Assembly: GCA_012839395.1 (NCBI GenBank)
Contig: DUNJ01000105.1
Location: 1 to 21,929 of the forward strand
From: Tepidimicrobium sp.
GTDB lineage: Bacteria > Bacillota > Clostridia > Tissierellales > Tepidimicrobiaceae
Direction: 5' to 3'
DNA: 21,929 nucleotides
Position 1 is the first letter of the stretch; each line of letters starts with the position of its first letter. The notes under the pieces were generated by a model that saw only the letters and a list, made by a program, of their open reading frames with translations, had not been told where the DNA came from and made no database searches. The translations under genes and the position numbers were made by a program. Positions 15,325 through 21,929 of this stretch are shown piece by piece.

Positions 15325-17046
15325 TTGAGGACGTTAATACCATATATGAAGAAGTATAGGATATTTGCTATATTAAGCCCTGTACTTATGATACTTGAGG
15401 TTATGGCCGATATCATAATACCCTATCTGATGTCCCGCATAGTGGATATAGGTATAGTAAATAGGGATATTGAATATATTGTGAGGATTGGACTCATAAT
15501 GGTTGGAGCGGCATTGTTTGGAATGCTGTTTGGCATCATAAGCGCTCATTGTGGGGCTAGAGCTGGGTTTGGATTTGCTTCAGAGATTAGGCAGAAGCTT
15601 TTTAAAAAGGTCCAAGACTTTTCCTTTGCAAACCTAGATAAATTTACCGTTTCATCCCTCATAACTAGGCTTACCAACGACTGTGATACCATAGGTAGGG
15701 TAACCATGATGAGCCTGCGGATGGCAATAAGGGCTCCCTTTATGGCCCTCTTTGCTCTTATTATGGCCTTGCGAATAAATGCTTCCTTGGCAAAAGTGTT
15801 TATGGTTGCAATACCTGTTACGGTTATAGCCATAACCATAGTTCTAATTAAGGCTAGGCCATTGTTTTTAGAACTACAAACCCGTATAGACAGGGTAAAT
15901 GCTATTATTCAGGAGAATCTGATGGGTATAAGGGTTGTAAAATCCTTTAATCGTCAGAAGCATGAAGAGGATAAGTTTAAGAATAGAAACGATTCCCTAA
16001 GGGATACAGCGTTACAGGCTATTTCCCTTATCATATTTTTAATGCCTGTATTAAACTTAATAGTCTATTCCACCATAATGGCGGTACTATGGTTTGGTGG
16101 ACAACAGGTGGTAGTGGGCACCATGGGCGGTGGAGAATTAATATCCTTTATCACCTATATAACCCAGGTTTTGATGGCATTGATGATGATTTCCTTTTTC
16201 TTCATGCAGCTATTGCGAGGTTCAGCCTCTGTCAATAGGGTTGTCGAGGTATTGAATACCGAATCGGAGATCAAAGAAATCGATAATCCGGTAAGGGAGA
16301 TTAGGGATGGATCGATCAGCTTTAACGATGTATGTTTTCGCTACCCTGGAAGCGACGAAAGGACTTTAAAGGACATTGATCTCCATATAGAAACAGGGGA
16401 AGTAATAGGAATAATAGGCTCTACTGGATCATCTAAATCTACATTGGTGCAATTGATTCCAAGGTTATATGATGCGACAGAAGGCACTGTTACTGTTAGC
16501 GGTATAGATGTTAAAAAATATGATATAAAAGCATTGAGGAATCAAGTGGCCTTTGTACTTCAGAAGAATACACTTTTTTCCGGAACCATTCGATCCAATA
16601 TGAAATGGGGAAATGAAGATGCTACCGATGAGGAGATTATAAAAGCCCTTAAACAGGCCCAGGCATGGGAGTTCGTTTCCAAATATGATGATGGACTAGA
16701 TCACAGGGTAGAGCAGGGCGGGGATAACTTTTCCGGTGGTCAGAAGCAAAGGCTTACTATTGCAAGAGCGTTATTAAAATCTCCTAAGATCATGATATTG
16801 GATGATTCTACAAGTGCGGTGGATATGGCCACCGATGCAAAGATTCAGCAGGTATTTAAGGAGGAATTGGGCCATATAACCACTATTATAATTGCACAGA
16901 GGATAGCCTCTATCCAGTATGCCGATAGAATAATCGTGATGCATGAAGGACGGATAGAATCCATGGGGGACCATGAAACATTGAAGAATACATCCCCAAT
17001 ATATAGGGAAATATATGAATCCCAACAAAAAGGGGTGGTTGCATGA
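15325..17046 (+). CDS. ABC exporter half-transporter with degenerate ATP site
   Basis: 573 aa: an exporter-type membrane domain with six helices (about 1-310) and a nucleotide-binding domain (about 330-570). Walker A is GSTGSSKST (365-373), with Ser370 where the usual Gly precedes the lysine. The signature is intact, FSGGQ (469-473). Walker B ends LDD, giving Asp494 where the catalytic Glu should be. The switch histidine is Gln525 (IAQR). This set resembles TM287 of the Thermotoga heterodimer TM287/288, whose own nucleotide site hardly hydrolyses ATP. The start is TTG at 15325, with AGGAGG (15313-15318) six nt before it; the next ATG at 15346 lacks such a site. Its stop overlaps the next gene's ATG by four bases, so the two subunits are translationally coupled. 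The exported substrate is unknown; multidrug export is common in the family. Confidence 0.93.
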   Translation: MRTLIPYMKKYRIFAILSPVLMILEVMADIIIPYLMSRIVDIGIVNRDIEYIVRIGLIMVGAALFGMLFGIISAHCGARAGFGFASEIRQKLFKKVQDFSFANLDKFTVSSLITRLTNDCDTIGRVTMMSLRMAIRAPFMALFALIMALRINASLAKVFMVAIPVTVIAITIVLIKARPLFLELQTRIDRVNAIIQENLMGIRVVKSFNRQKHEEDKFKNRNDSLRDTALQAISLIIFLMPVLNLIVYSTIMAVLWFGGQQVVVGTMGGGELISFITYITQVLMALMMISFFFMQLLRGSASVNRVVEVLNTESEIKEIDNPVREIRDGSISFNDVCFRYPGSDERTLKDIDLHIETGEVIGIIGSTGSSKSTLVQLIPRLYDATEGTVTVSGIDVKKYDIKALRNQVAFVLQKNTLFSGTIRSNMKWGNEDATDEEIIKALKQAQAWEFVSKYDDGLDHRVEQGGDNFSGGQKQRLTIARALLKSPKIMILDDSTSAVDMATDAKIQQVFKEELGHITTIIIAQRIASIQYADRIIVMHEGRIESMGDHETLKNTSPIYREIYESQQKGVVA

Positions 17047-18872
17047 TGAGAAGAGGACATAGGCAGATACGCCCCAGCAATACTAGAAGAACCTTGATAA
17101 GGTTATTTGGCTATTTTAAATTCAACAAAGGACTATTCTTTGGAGGTATATTCTTTGTAATAATAGGCACAATGGCTCAGATAGCCGCCAATGGAATGCT
17201 AAGTCCCGTTATCGATACATTGATTGGAGATTATGATCAGCTACAGTTTATAAAATATATAGCCGTAATGGGATTATTTGTAATGTTAATATCCGTAGGT
17301 CAATATATAGGATATAAGCTTATGAGTCAACTAGCGCAGAGAACCGTCCATAGAATACGGGAAGATATGTTCTCTCATGTGGAAAAACTACCCATATCAT
17401 ATTTTGACACCCATTCCCACGGAGACCTAATGTCCACCTTTACAAATGATGTGGATTTGCTTACCCAGTCGCTGGAACAAAGTGCCTCCCAAATAATCGT
17501 ATCCATAGTGAGCGTAATAGGCACCTTTGGAATGATGCTATATTTAAGCTGGATACTTACATTGGTAGTAATATCCATGCTAATAATAATGCTGGGAGTT
17601 GTAAGATATATCGGAAAGAAATCGGCAACCAACTTTCGTGATCAACAAGCGAAGCTTGCCGATATGAATAGCTATGTGGAGGAGATGATGTCCGGGCAAA
17701 AGGTGGTTAAGGTATTTAACTATGAGGATAGGGCAATTCATAGCTTTAATGGAAGAAACGAAGCTCTTAGAATAGCAAGCACTGGGGCGGCCACTTACGG
17801 TGTAATGCTTATGCCTATAATGGGCAACCTATCCTATGTATTGTACGCCCTTATATCCATGTTGGGAGCTTTTTTGGTAATGATAAATAGGATGAGTGTG
17901 GGGAATATAGCCTCCTTTTTACAATATACTAGAACCATATCTAGACCTATTACCCAGGTTTCCAATCAGCTTAATATGCTATTTGCAGCCCTGGCAGGTG
18001 CGGAGAGGATATTCGACGTATTGGATGAAGAAGTGGAGACTGACCAGGGAGATGTTCAATTGATGGAGGATTGTGAGGGACGGGGTAATATATGTTGGAG
18101 GATCCCTAAGGAGAATGGCAAGTATGAAAAGGTGCCTCTTAGAGGATTTATTACATTTGAAAATGTGAATTTTGGATATATCCCAGGGCAGAAGGTGCTA
18201 AAAAATATAAATCTATATGCAAAGCCAGGGCAGAAGATAGCCTTTGTAGGCTCCACAGGGGCGGGAAAGACCACCATTACCAATTTAATAAATAGATTTT
18301 ATGAAATAGATGAAGGGAAAATACTATATGATGGCATAGATATAAGGCGAATTAAAAAGCATCATTTAAGAAGCACCATGAGCATTGTATTGCAGGATGT
18401 TCGCCTGTTTGAAGGCACTATTGCGGATAATATTAGATATGGTAGATTAAGCGCTACAGATGAGGAGGTAAAGGAGGCAGCAAAGCTGGCTAACGCCCAT
18501 TACTTTATCAAGAATTTACCCAAAGGCTATGACACAATGCTTACGGTAGATGGTCAAAACCTATCTCAGGGGGAGCGGCAATTGTTGTCCATTGCAAGGG
18601 CCGCAGTAGCCAATCCAACTATATTGATATTGGATGAGGCTACATCCTCTGTAGATACTAGAACGGAAAAGCTTATTGCAGAGGGAATGGATAAGTTGAT
18701 GGAAGGTAGAACTACCTTTGTAATCGCCCATAGATTGTCCACGGTTAGAGATGCCGATGCGATAATGGTATTGGAACAAGGGGAGATTATAGAGCGGGGA
18801 GATCATGACTATCTGATGGAGCAAAAGGGTCGCTATTATGCATTAAATACCGGAGCAATAGAGCTAGAGTAG
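17043..18872 (+). CDS. ABC exporter half-transporter with catalytic ATP site
   Basis: 609 aa, partner of the preceding subunit. Six membrane helices (about 25-320) precede a nucleotide-binding domain (about 370-600). Walker A is canonical, GSTGAGKTT (403-411). Walker B ends LDE with catalytic Glu532, and the switch histidine is His563 (IAHR). The signature is altered, LSQGE (507-511) instead of LSGGQ. In a heterodimer this signature faces the Walker motifs of the first subunit, so the changes of both proteins fall in one site and the other remains fully canonical. An insert of about 25 residues before the first NBD strand (near 340-365) accounts for part of the extra length. ATG 17043 overlaps the previous TGA; an ATG at 17046 is also possible. 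Two hairpins follow the gene. Confidence 0.93.
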   Translation: MMRRGHRQIRPSNTRRTLIRLFGYFKFNKGLFFGGIFFVIIGTMAQIAANGMLSPVIDTLIGDYDQLQFIKYIAVMGLFVMLISVGQYIGYKLMSQLAQRTVHRIREDMFSHVEKLPISYFDTHSHGDLMSTFTNDVDLLTQSLEQSASQIIVSIVSVIGTFGMMLYLSWILTLVVISMLIIMLGVVRYIGKKSATNFRDQQAKLADMNSYVEEMMSGQKVVKVFNYEDRAIHSFNGRNEALRIASTGAATYGVMLMPIMGNLSYVLYALISMLGAFLVMINRMSVGNIASFLQYTRTISRPITQVSNQLNMLFAALAGAERIFDVLDEEVETDQGDVQLMEDCEGRGNICWRIPKENGKYEKVPLRGFITFENVNFGYIPGQKVLKNINLYAKPGQKIAFVGSTGAGKTTITNLINRFYEIDEGKILYDGIDIRRIKKHHLRSTMSIVLQDVRLFEGTIADNIRYGRLSATDEEVKEAAKLANAHYFIKNLPKGYDTMLTVDGQNLSQGERQLLSIARAAVANPTILILDEATSSVDTRTEKLIAEGMDKLMEGRTTFVIAHRLSTVRDADAIMVLEQGEIIERGDHDYLMEQKGRYYALNTGAIELE

Positions 18873-18880
18873 TATTGGAG

Positions 18881-18911
18881 AACGGTTTTTCCAGTATTTG
18901 GAAGAACCGTT
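18881..18911 (+). terminator. First hairpin after the exporter operon
   Basis: A 13-bp stem (18881-18893 with 18899-18911, one wobble) with loop GTATT. The downstream sequence TTAATCTAT is a weak T run, so on its own it would be an inefficient terminator. Confidence 0.6.
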
Positions 18912-18920
18912 TAATCTATA

Positions 18921-18946
18921 TAAGGTTAATTTTACCTTAGTTTTTT
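18921..18946 (+). terminator. Second hairpin with T run after the exporter operon
   Basis: The stem TAAGGT (18921-18926) with ACCTTA (18934-18939) is followed by GTTTTTT. The stem is short but the T run is good; together with the preceding hairpin it probably ends the MarR/ABC operon. Confidence 0.6.
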
Positions 18947-19025
18947 GCACGTATAAGTAGATACTAAGGATTAGATAATAGAAAAGAAATGGATGGTAAT
19001 AAAAATGAATGAAAAAGGATTGAAT

Positions 19026-20474
19026 ATGGGATGGAATTTCGATAATAGCTATATTCACTTACCTAAAAAACTATATACTCAGCAGGAACCAACTCCGGTA
19101 AATTCCCCAAAATTAGTAGTTCTCAATAAATCCCTAGCAAAATTTCTCGGGTTGGATGTGGATTCCTTGCAGGAAAATATTGGGGTGGAGATATTGGCTG
19201 GCAATAGACTTCCTAAAGGTAGTATTCCAATTGCTCAAGCCTATGCAGGCCATCAATTTGGATACTTTACCATGCTAGGCGATGGCAGAGCATTGCTATT
19301 GGGGGAACAGATTACTCCAAAAGGTGAAAGGCTGGATATACAGCTAAAAGGATCGGGCAGAACAGTATATTCACGGGGCGGGGATGGTAGAGCTCATCTA
19401 GGACCGATGCTTCGAGAATATATAATTAGTGAGGCATTGCATGGACTAGGCATACCTACAACTCGTAGCCTAGCGGTTATAACTACGGGAGAGTTCATAG
19501 AGCGAAGAGAAACCCTTCCGGGGGCAATATTGACCAGAGTAGCATCCAGTCACATAAGGGTTGGTACCTTTCAATATATATCTGCCTATGGCAATATTGA
19601 GGAATTGAGACAGCTGGCTGAATATACATTGCAAAGGCATTATCCCGATATCGCATCAGATGATGATAGATACCTATTACTTCTTAGGGAGGTTATCAAA
19701 AAGCAGGCTGAGTTGATCGCAAAATGGCAATTGGTTGGATTCATCCATGGGGTAATGAATACGGACAATATGGCTATTAGTGGAGAATCCATCGACTTCG
19801 GTCCCTGTGCATTTATGGATACCTATGATCCAAAGACGGTATTTAGCTCCATAGATCGCAACGGCCGCTATGCCTATGAAAATCAGCCGCAAATTGGAGC
19901 ATGGAACCTTGCAAGGTTTGCGGAAACATTATTACCGCTATTGCATGACGATGAGGATGAAGCGATAGAGTTAGCCAATGAGGAGATTGCAAACTTCCAC
20001 AACATATATCAGGGCTTATGGCTTGATGGGATGAGAGCCAAGCTTGGGATATGGGGCAAAGAGCCCGAGGATGAATCCATTATTATGAAATTATTGGACA
20101 TTATGCAAAGCTATGAAGCGGATTTTACCAATACCTTTCGTGCATTGACCATAGGTGAATTCAGTGGAATGAAAATATTCGATAGCAATGAATTTATAAA
20201 ATGGAAGGAAGAATGGGAAGCAAGAATAAATAGACAAAAGGTGCCCAGGGAAGAATCCAAACAACTTATGAGAGATGCTAACCCTGCAGTAATTCCGCGA
20301 AATCATAGGGTGGAAGAGGCGTTGGAAGCGGCGGAAAAGCGAGGGGATTATGGCGTGATGGATAGGTTTCTAAAAATTCTTTCAGATCCCTTTGCATACT
20401 CTAGAGATCAGGAAGAATATGCAAAACTACCTCCACCATCTGAAATTCCCTATAGAACATTTTGTGGGACATAA
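19026..20474 (+). CDS. selO: Protein adenylyltransferase SelO (UPF0061/YdiU)
   Basis: A pseudokinase-fold enzyme that transfers AMP from ATP to Ser, Thr or Tyr of target proteins, linked to redox homeostasis. From 19026 it is 482 aa, normal for the family. Key residues match Pseudomonas SelO with a constant offset of five: Lys108 (LKGSGR), Glu131 (LREYIIS), Asp247 and Asn248 (NTDN), and the metal-binding Asp257 of DFG. AYAGHQFG and GDGRA are typical of the N-terminal lobe. The only two cysteines are Cys261 (DFGPC) and Cys480, third from the end (CGT); some eukaryotic homologues have selenocysteine at that C-terminal position. Starts at 18993, 19005 and 19026 are in frame. AAAGGA (19014-19019) and the family N-terminus, which begins close to FDNSY, favour 19026. 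It is monocistronic with its own terminator. Confidence 0.94.
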   Translation: MGWNFDNSYIHLPKKLYTQQEPTPVNSPKLVVLNKSLAKFLGLDVDSLQENIGVEILAGNRLPKGSIPIAQAYAGHQFGYFTMLGDGRALLLGEQITPKGERLDIQLKGSGRTVYSRGGDGRAHLGPMLREYIISEALHGLGIPTTRSLAVITTGEFIERRETLPGAILTRVASSHIRVGTFQYISAYGNIEELRQLAEYTLQRHYPDIASDDDRYLLLLREVIKKQAELIAKWQLVGFIHGVMNTDNMAISGESIDFGPCAFMDTYDPKTVFSSIDRNGRYAYENQPQIGAWNLARFAETLLPLLHDDEDEAIELANEEIANFHNIYQGLWLDGMRAKLGIWGKEPEDESIIMKLLDIMQSYEADFTNTFRALTIGEFSGMKIFDSNEFIKWKEEWEARINRQKVPREESKQLMRDANPAVIPRNHRVEEALEAAEKRGDYGVMDRFLKILSDPFAYSRDQEEYAKLPPPSEIPYRTFCGT

Positions 20475-20478
20475 GTGT

Positions 20479-20527
20479 AAGGGTCTATAGTAGAATCAAG
20501 CATTCAAATTTTCTATAGACCCTTTTT
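20479..20527 (+). terminator. Terminator after selO
   Basis: GGGTCTATAG (20481-20490) pairs perfectly with CTATAGACCC (20513-20522), extended by AA/TT, around a 22-nt loop, followed by TTTTT. Confidence 0.85.
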
Positions 20528-20731
20528 AAATCTGCATTTACCGGTAGCCGGTACATCTTTCTTAGTCTATGAATCCTAGCATGAGGATGATTGGGGCTGC
20601 ATAGATGGAATGCAGCTCACATGGCCTACAATATAATACGCTATATATTTGGAAGGTTCTTTAATAAGCCATGAAATGTGGAAATTGAATTGACAAAGAT
20701 ATATAGATATAAGAACTATTTAACATAGTTA
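20528..20731. other. Non-coding stretch with two small inverted repeats
   Basis: The 351-nt gap between selO and the DUF134 gene holds the selO terminator, this stretch and the promoter/operator region. In this stretch I see a perfect dyad TACCGG-TAG-CCGGTA (20539-20553) and a hairpin GCTGCAT/ATGCAGC (20596-20602 with 20610-20616). Neither is followed by a T run. I find no convincing ORF; function unknown. Confidence 0.4.
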
Positions 20732-20759
20732 TTGACATATGTCCAAAACTGTGTATAAT
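20732..20759 (+). promoter_or_regulatory. Sigma-A promoter of the DUF134/NifX/MinD operon
   Basis: A consensus TTGACA (20732-20737), a 16-nt spacer and a consensus TATAAT (20754-20759). The start site should be near 20766, leaving a leader of about 60 nt. Confidence 0.8.
20734..20749. promoter_or_regulatory. Operator repeat 1 (GACATATGTCCAAAAC)
   Basis: A 16-bp sequence containing the palindrome GACATATGTC (20734-20743), overlapping the last four bases of the -35 element. It is identical to the copy at 20770-20785. A protein bound here would block RNA polymerase. Confidence 0.65.
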
Positions 20760-20769
20760 AGTTGTATGG

Positions 20770-20785
20770 GACATATGTCCAAAAC
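20770..20785. promoter_or_regulatory. Operator repeat 2 (GACATATGTCCAAAAC)
   Basis: An exact second copy, just downstream of the predicted start site, within a perfect 12-bp palindrome GGACATATGTCC (20769-20780). Centres of the two palindromes are 36 bp apart, with the -10 between them. Confidence 0.65.
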
Positions 20786-20825
20786 ATCAAATTGGATAGA
20801 ATAGCAAACGGAGTGGGGGATATAT

Positions 20826-21221
20826 ATGGTAAGGCCTAGAAAACAAAGAAAAGTATGCAGTTTACCAGAAAACAATCGTTTCGGGCCCCTAGGCATGGAA
20901 AGCAATCGAAGGCAATGTATTACCATGTCCATCGATGAATATGAGACCATAAGGTTAATAGACTTTGAGGGGCTTACTCAGGAGGAATGTGCAGCTAGGA
21001 TGCATATAGCGCGGACTAGTGTGCAACGATCCTACAGTGCCGCCCGCAAGAAGATAGCAAAGTCCTTAGTGGACGGAAAGATGCTTAGGATAGAGGGTGG
21101 CGATTATAGGTTGTGCAATGGCATGGGTAGAGGTTGTGGAGAAGGTGCTTGTAATAGAAGGGCTAAAAAACAAATTGAAATGGAGGATGAGCATTATGAA
21201 AGTTGGAATACCGGTAAATAG
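20826..21221 (+). CDS. DUF134 (UPF0251) helix-turn-helix protein, Cys-rich tail
   Basis: 131 aa. The start PRKQRKVC and the region around ITMSIDEYETIRLID mark the DUF134/UPF0251 family. Residues about 50-76 form a sigma-70-region-4-like helix-turn-helix: LTQEECAARM, then ARTSVQRSYSAARKKIA. The protein is expected to bind DNA. Cysteines lie at 11, 31, 55, 97, 104 and 109; the last three form C-x6-C-x3-C in a Gly-rich tail that could bind a metal or iron-sulphur cluster. GGGGGA is about 5 nt before the ATG. The NifX-like gene overlaps its 3' end by 26 nt, so the two are coupled. Two identical palindromic repeats in its promoter are obvious candidate targets. Function is unproven; regulation of the cofactor genes downstream is an inference. 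Confidence 0.85.
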   Translation: MVRPRKQRKVCSLPENNRFGPLGMESNRRQCITMSIDEYETIRLIDFEGLTQEECAARMHIARTSVQRSYSAARKKIAKSLVDGKMLRIEGGDYRLCNGMGRGCGEGACNRRAKKQIEMEDEHYESWNTGK

Positions 21222-21564
21222 AGATTCTATGGACACAAATGTATGTCTATCCTTTGGACGTGCGCCTTATTACTTAATCTATGATATAGAATCGGAGGAG
21301 GGTAGCTTTTTAGAGAATGGCGCTGCCTCGAGTCAAGGTGGGGCGGGTATAAAGGCCGCTCAGCTAATCGTAGATAGCGGGATAGATGCGGTAATAGTTC
21401 CCAGGTGTGGCAAAAATGCTGCAGATGTTTTGATCTCTGCTGATATAAAGCTATACAAGATATCAAGCGATTCTATATCGGAAAATATCGAAGCCTTTAT
21501 CGAAGGTAAGCTATCTCCATTGGATGACATACATTCCGGACTACATAGACACGGGGGAAGATAG
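21196..21564 (+). CDS. NifX/NifB-type iron-molybdenum cofactor-binding family protein
   Basis: 122 aa, the size of single-domain members of the dinitrogenase iron-molybdenum cofactor family (NifX, NafY C-domain, orange protein). These RNase H-like proteins carry metal-sulphur clusters during assembly. The start MKVGIPV is typical, followed by a short segment around SFGRAPYYLIYD and the conserved stretch GAGIKAAQLIVDSGIDAVI. A single Cys in PRCGKNA and a C-terminal HSGLHRHGG, with three histidines, are possible ligands. The start at 21196 is favoured over the longer frame from 21097: GGAGG (21182-21186) is 9 nt upstream and the extra 33 residues are out-of-frame DUF134 coding sequence. Its stop is one nt before the MinD-type gene. 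No nitrogenase genes are in view, so the cofactor is probably not FeMo-co for nitrogen fixation. Confidence 0.88.
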   Translation: MKVGIPVNRDSMDTNVCLSFGRAPYYLIYDIESEEGSFLENGAASSQGGAGIKAAQLIVDSGIDAVIVPRCGKNAADVLISADIKLYKISSDSISENIEAFIEGKLSPLDDIHSGLHRHGGR

Positions 21565-21565
21565 G

Positions 21566-21929
21566 ATGCGAATAGCTGTATTAAGCGGTAAGGGAGGCAC
21601 CGGGAAAACCCTTCTATCGGTAAATATGGCGGCAGTTGCCGATAAATCCAAATATATCGATTGTGATGTGGAGGAACCCAACGGGCATCTCTTTTTAAAG
21701 CCTAAAGAGGTTGCCTCCGAGGATATTACGGTTAAGGTACCCGTTGTAGATGAGGAAAAGTGTAATGGCTGCCGCATTTGCGTCGAGTTCTGTAAATTTA
21801 ATGCTTTGGCCTATACCGGTGAAAAGCTGATAGTATTCGATGAGATCTGTCATTCCTGTGGCGGCTGTACCCTATTCTGTCCGGAAAAGGCCCTGTCGGA
21901 GCGCGATAGGGTAATTGGAAGGGTTGAAA
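21566..21929 (+). CDS. MinD-type P-loop ATPase with inserted 2[4Fe-4S] ferredoxin domain (partial)
   Basis: The first 121 residues of a longer protein cut by the window end (family members are about 280-290 aa). It starts with MRIAVLSGKGGTGKT: a deviant Walker A (9-15) with the signature lysine Lys9 used by MinD/Mrp/NifH-like dimeric ATPases. Residues 62-110 are an inserted ferredoxin domain with two four-Cys motifs, CNGCRICVEFC (Cys66, 69, 72, 76) and CHSCGGCTLFC (Cys95, 98, 101, 105), each followed by Lys or Pro. This matches the COG1149 family, often found in pairs beside NifX-like genes. It presumably uses ATP to deliver or rearrange an iron-sulphur or mixed-metal cluster. A GGGGGAAG site precedes the ATG by about 5 nt. 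It is the third gene of the DUF134 operon. Confidence 0.92.
   Translation, partial: MRIAVLSGKGGTGKTLLSVNMAAVADKSKYIDCDVEEPNGHLFLKPKEVASEDITVKVPVVDEEKCNGCRICVEFCKFNALAYTGEKLIVFDEICHSCGGCTLFCPEKALSERDRVIGRVE

Noticed and set aside
18993..19025. Longer SelO starting at 18993
   Set aside because: A weaker ribosome-binding site and 11 extra residues that do not resemble the family N-terminus; the 19026 start also gives a constant offset to known catalytic residues.
20690..20695. Second TTGACA upstream of the DUF134 promoter
   Set aside because: No acceptable -10 lies 15-19 nt downstream; the promoter at 20732-20759 is far better.
21097..21195. N-terminal extension of the NifX-like protein by 33 residues
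   Set aside because: It is an alternate frame of the DUF134 3' end; the family N-terminus and the ribosome-binding site both point to 21196.
21196..21929. Nitrogen-fixation locus
   Set aside because: No nifH, nifD, nifK, nifE, nifN or nifB gene is visible; NifX-like and MinD-ferredoxin genes occur widely in anaerobes that lack nitrogenase.

Overview
The window reads as chromosomal DNA from a low-GC, Gram-positive, spore-former-type anaerobe (Bacillota; Clostridia or Tissierellia is my best guess, inferred from content only). Base composition is AT-rich. Ile codon ATA and Arg codon AGG are heavily used. Shine-Dalgarno sites are strong (AGGAGG/GGAGGG), promoters are sigma-A-like and hairpin-plus-T-run terminators are frequent. 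There are two lipoprotein signal peptides, an old-yellow-enzyme iron-sulphur flavoprotein, a radical SAM protein and a MinD/ferredoxin ATPase. Every supported gene lies on the + strand. I see no tRNA, rRNA, CRISPR array, insertion sequence or prophage gene.

Layout. 1-254: an upstream terminator and a good promoter. 255-5409: an unrecognised coiled-coil protein, a P2A-type Ca2+ pump and a class I/II PLP aminotransferase, each separated by terminators or regulatory dyads. 5538-9535: a small unrecognised protein, a MecA_N-type penicillin-binding lipoprotein, a membrane J-domain protein and a 75-aa unrecognised protein. 9658-13758: a 2,4-dienoyl-CoA-reductase-like flavoenzyme with its own promoter, a radical SAM protein (possibly preceded by a tiny ORF) and a PrsA-like foldase lipoprotein. 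13815-14658: a ZIP metal transporter behind a Fur-like operator. 14778-18872: a MarR regulator with two operator copies, followed by a heterodimeric ABC exporter. 19026-20474: SelO protein adenylyltransferase. 20732-21929 (runs off the window): a DUF134 regulator, a NifX-like cofactor-binding protein and a MinD-type ATPase fused to a 2[4Fe-4S] ferredoxin domain.

The two most system-like parts are at the right. The MarR/ABC operon encodes an exporter in which every NBD substitution falls in the same one of the two ATP sites, with matching operators in the promoter. The DUF134/NifX/MinD-ferredoxin cluster looks like a metal-sulphur cofactor assembly unit, related in gene content to nitrogenase-cofactor and Orp (orange protein) systems. 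It is preceded by two identical 16-bp palindrome-containing repeats, one overlapping the -35 element. The other is just downstream of the predicted transcription start, so autoregulation by the Cys-rich DUF134 protein is a concrete hypothesis.

Several starts were chosen by ribosome-binding site rather than by longest ORF: Ca2+ pump 1260, penicillin-binding protein 6010, SelO 19026, NifX-like 21196 and the TTG start of the first ABC subunit at 15325.
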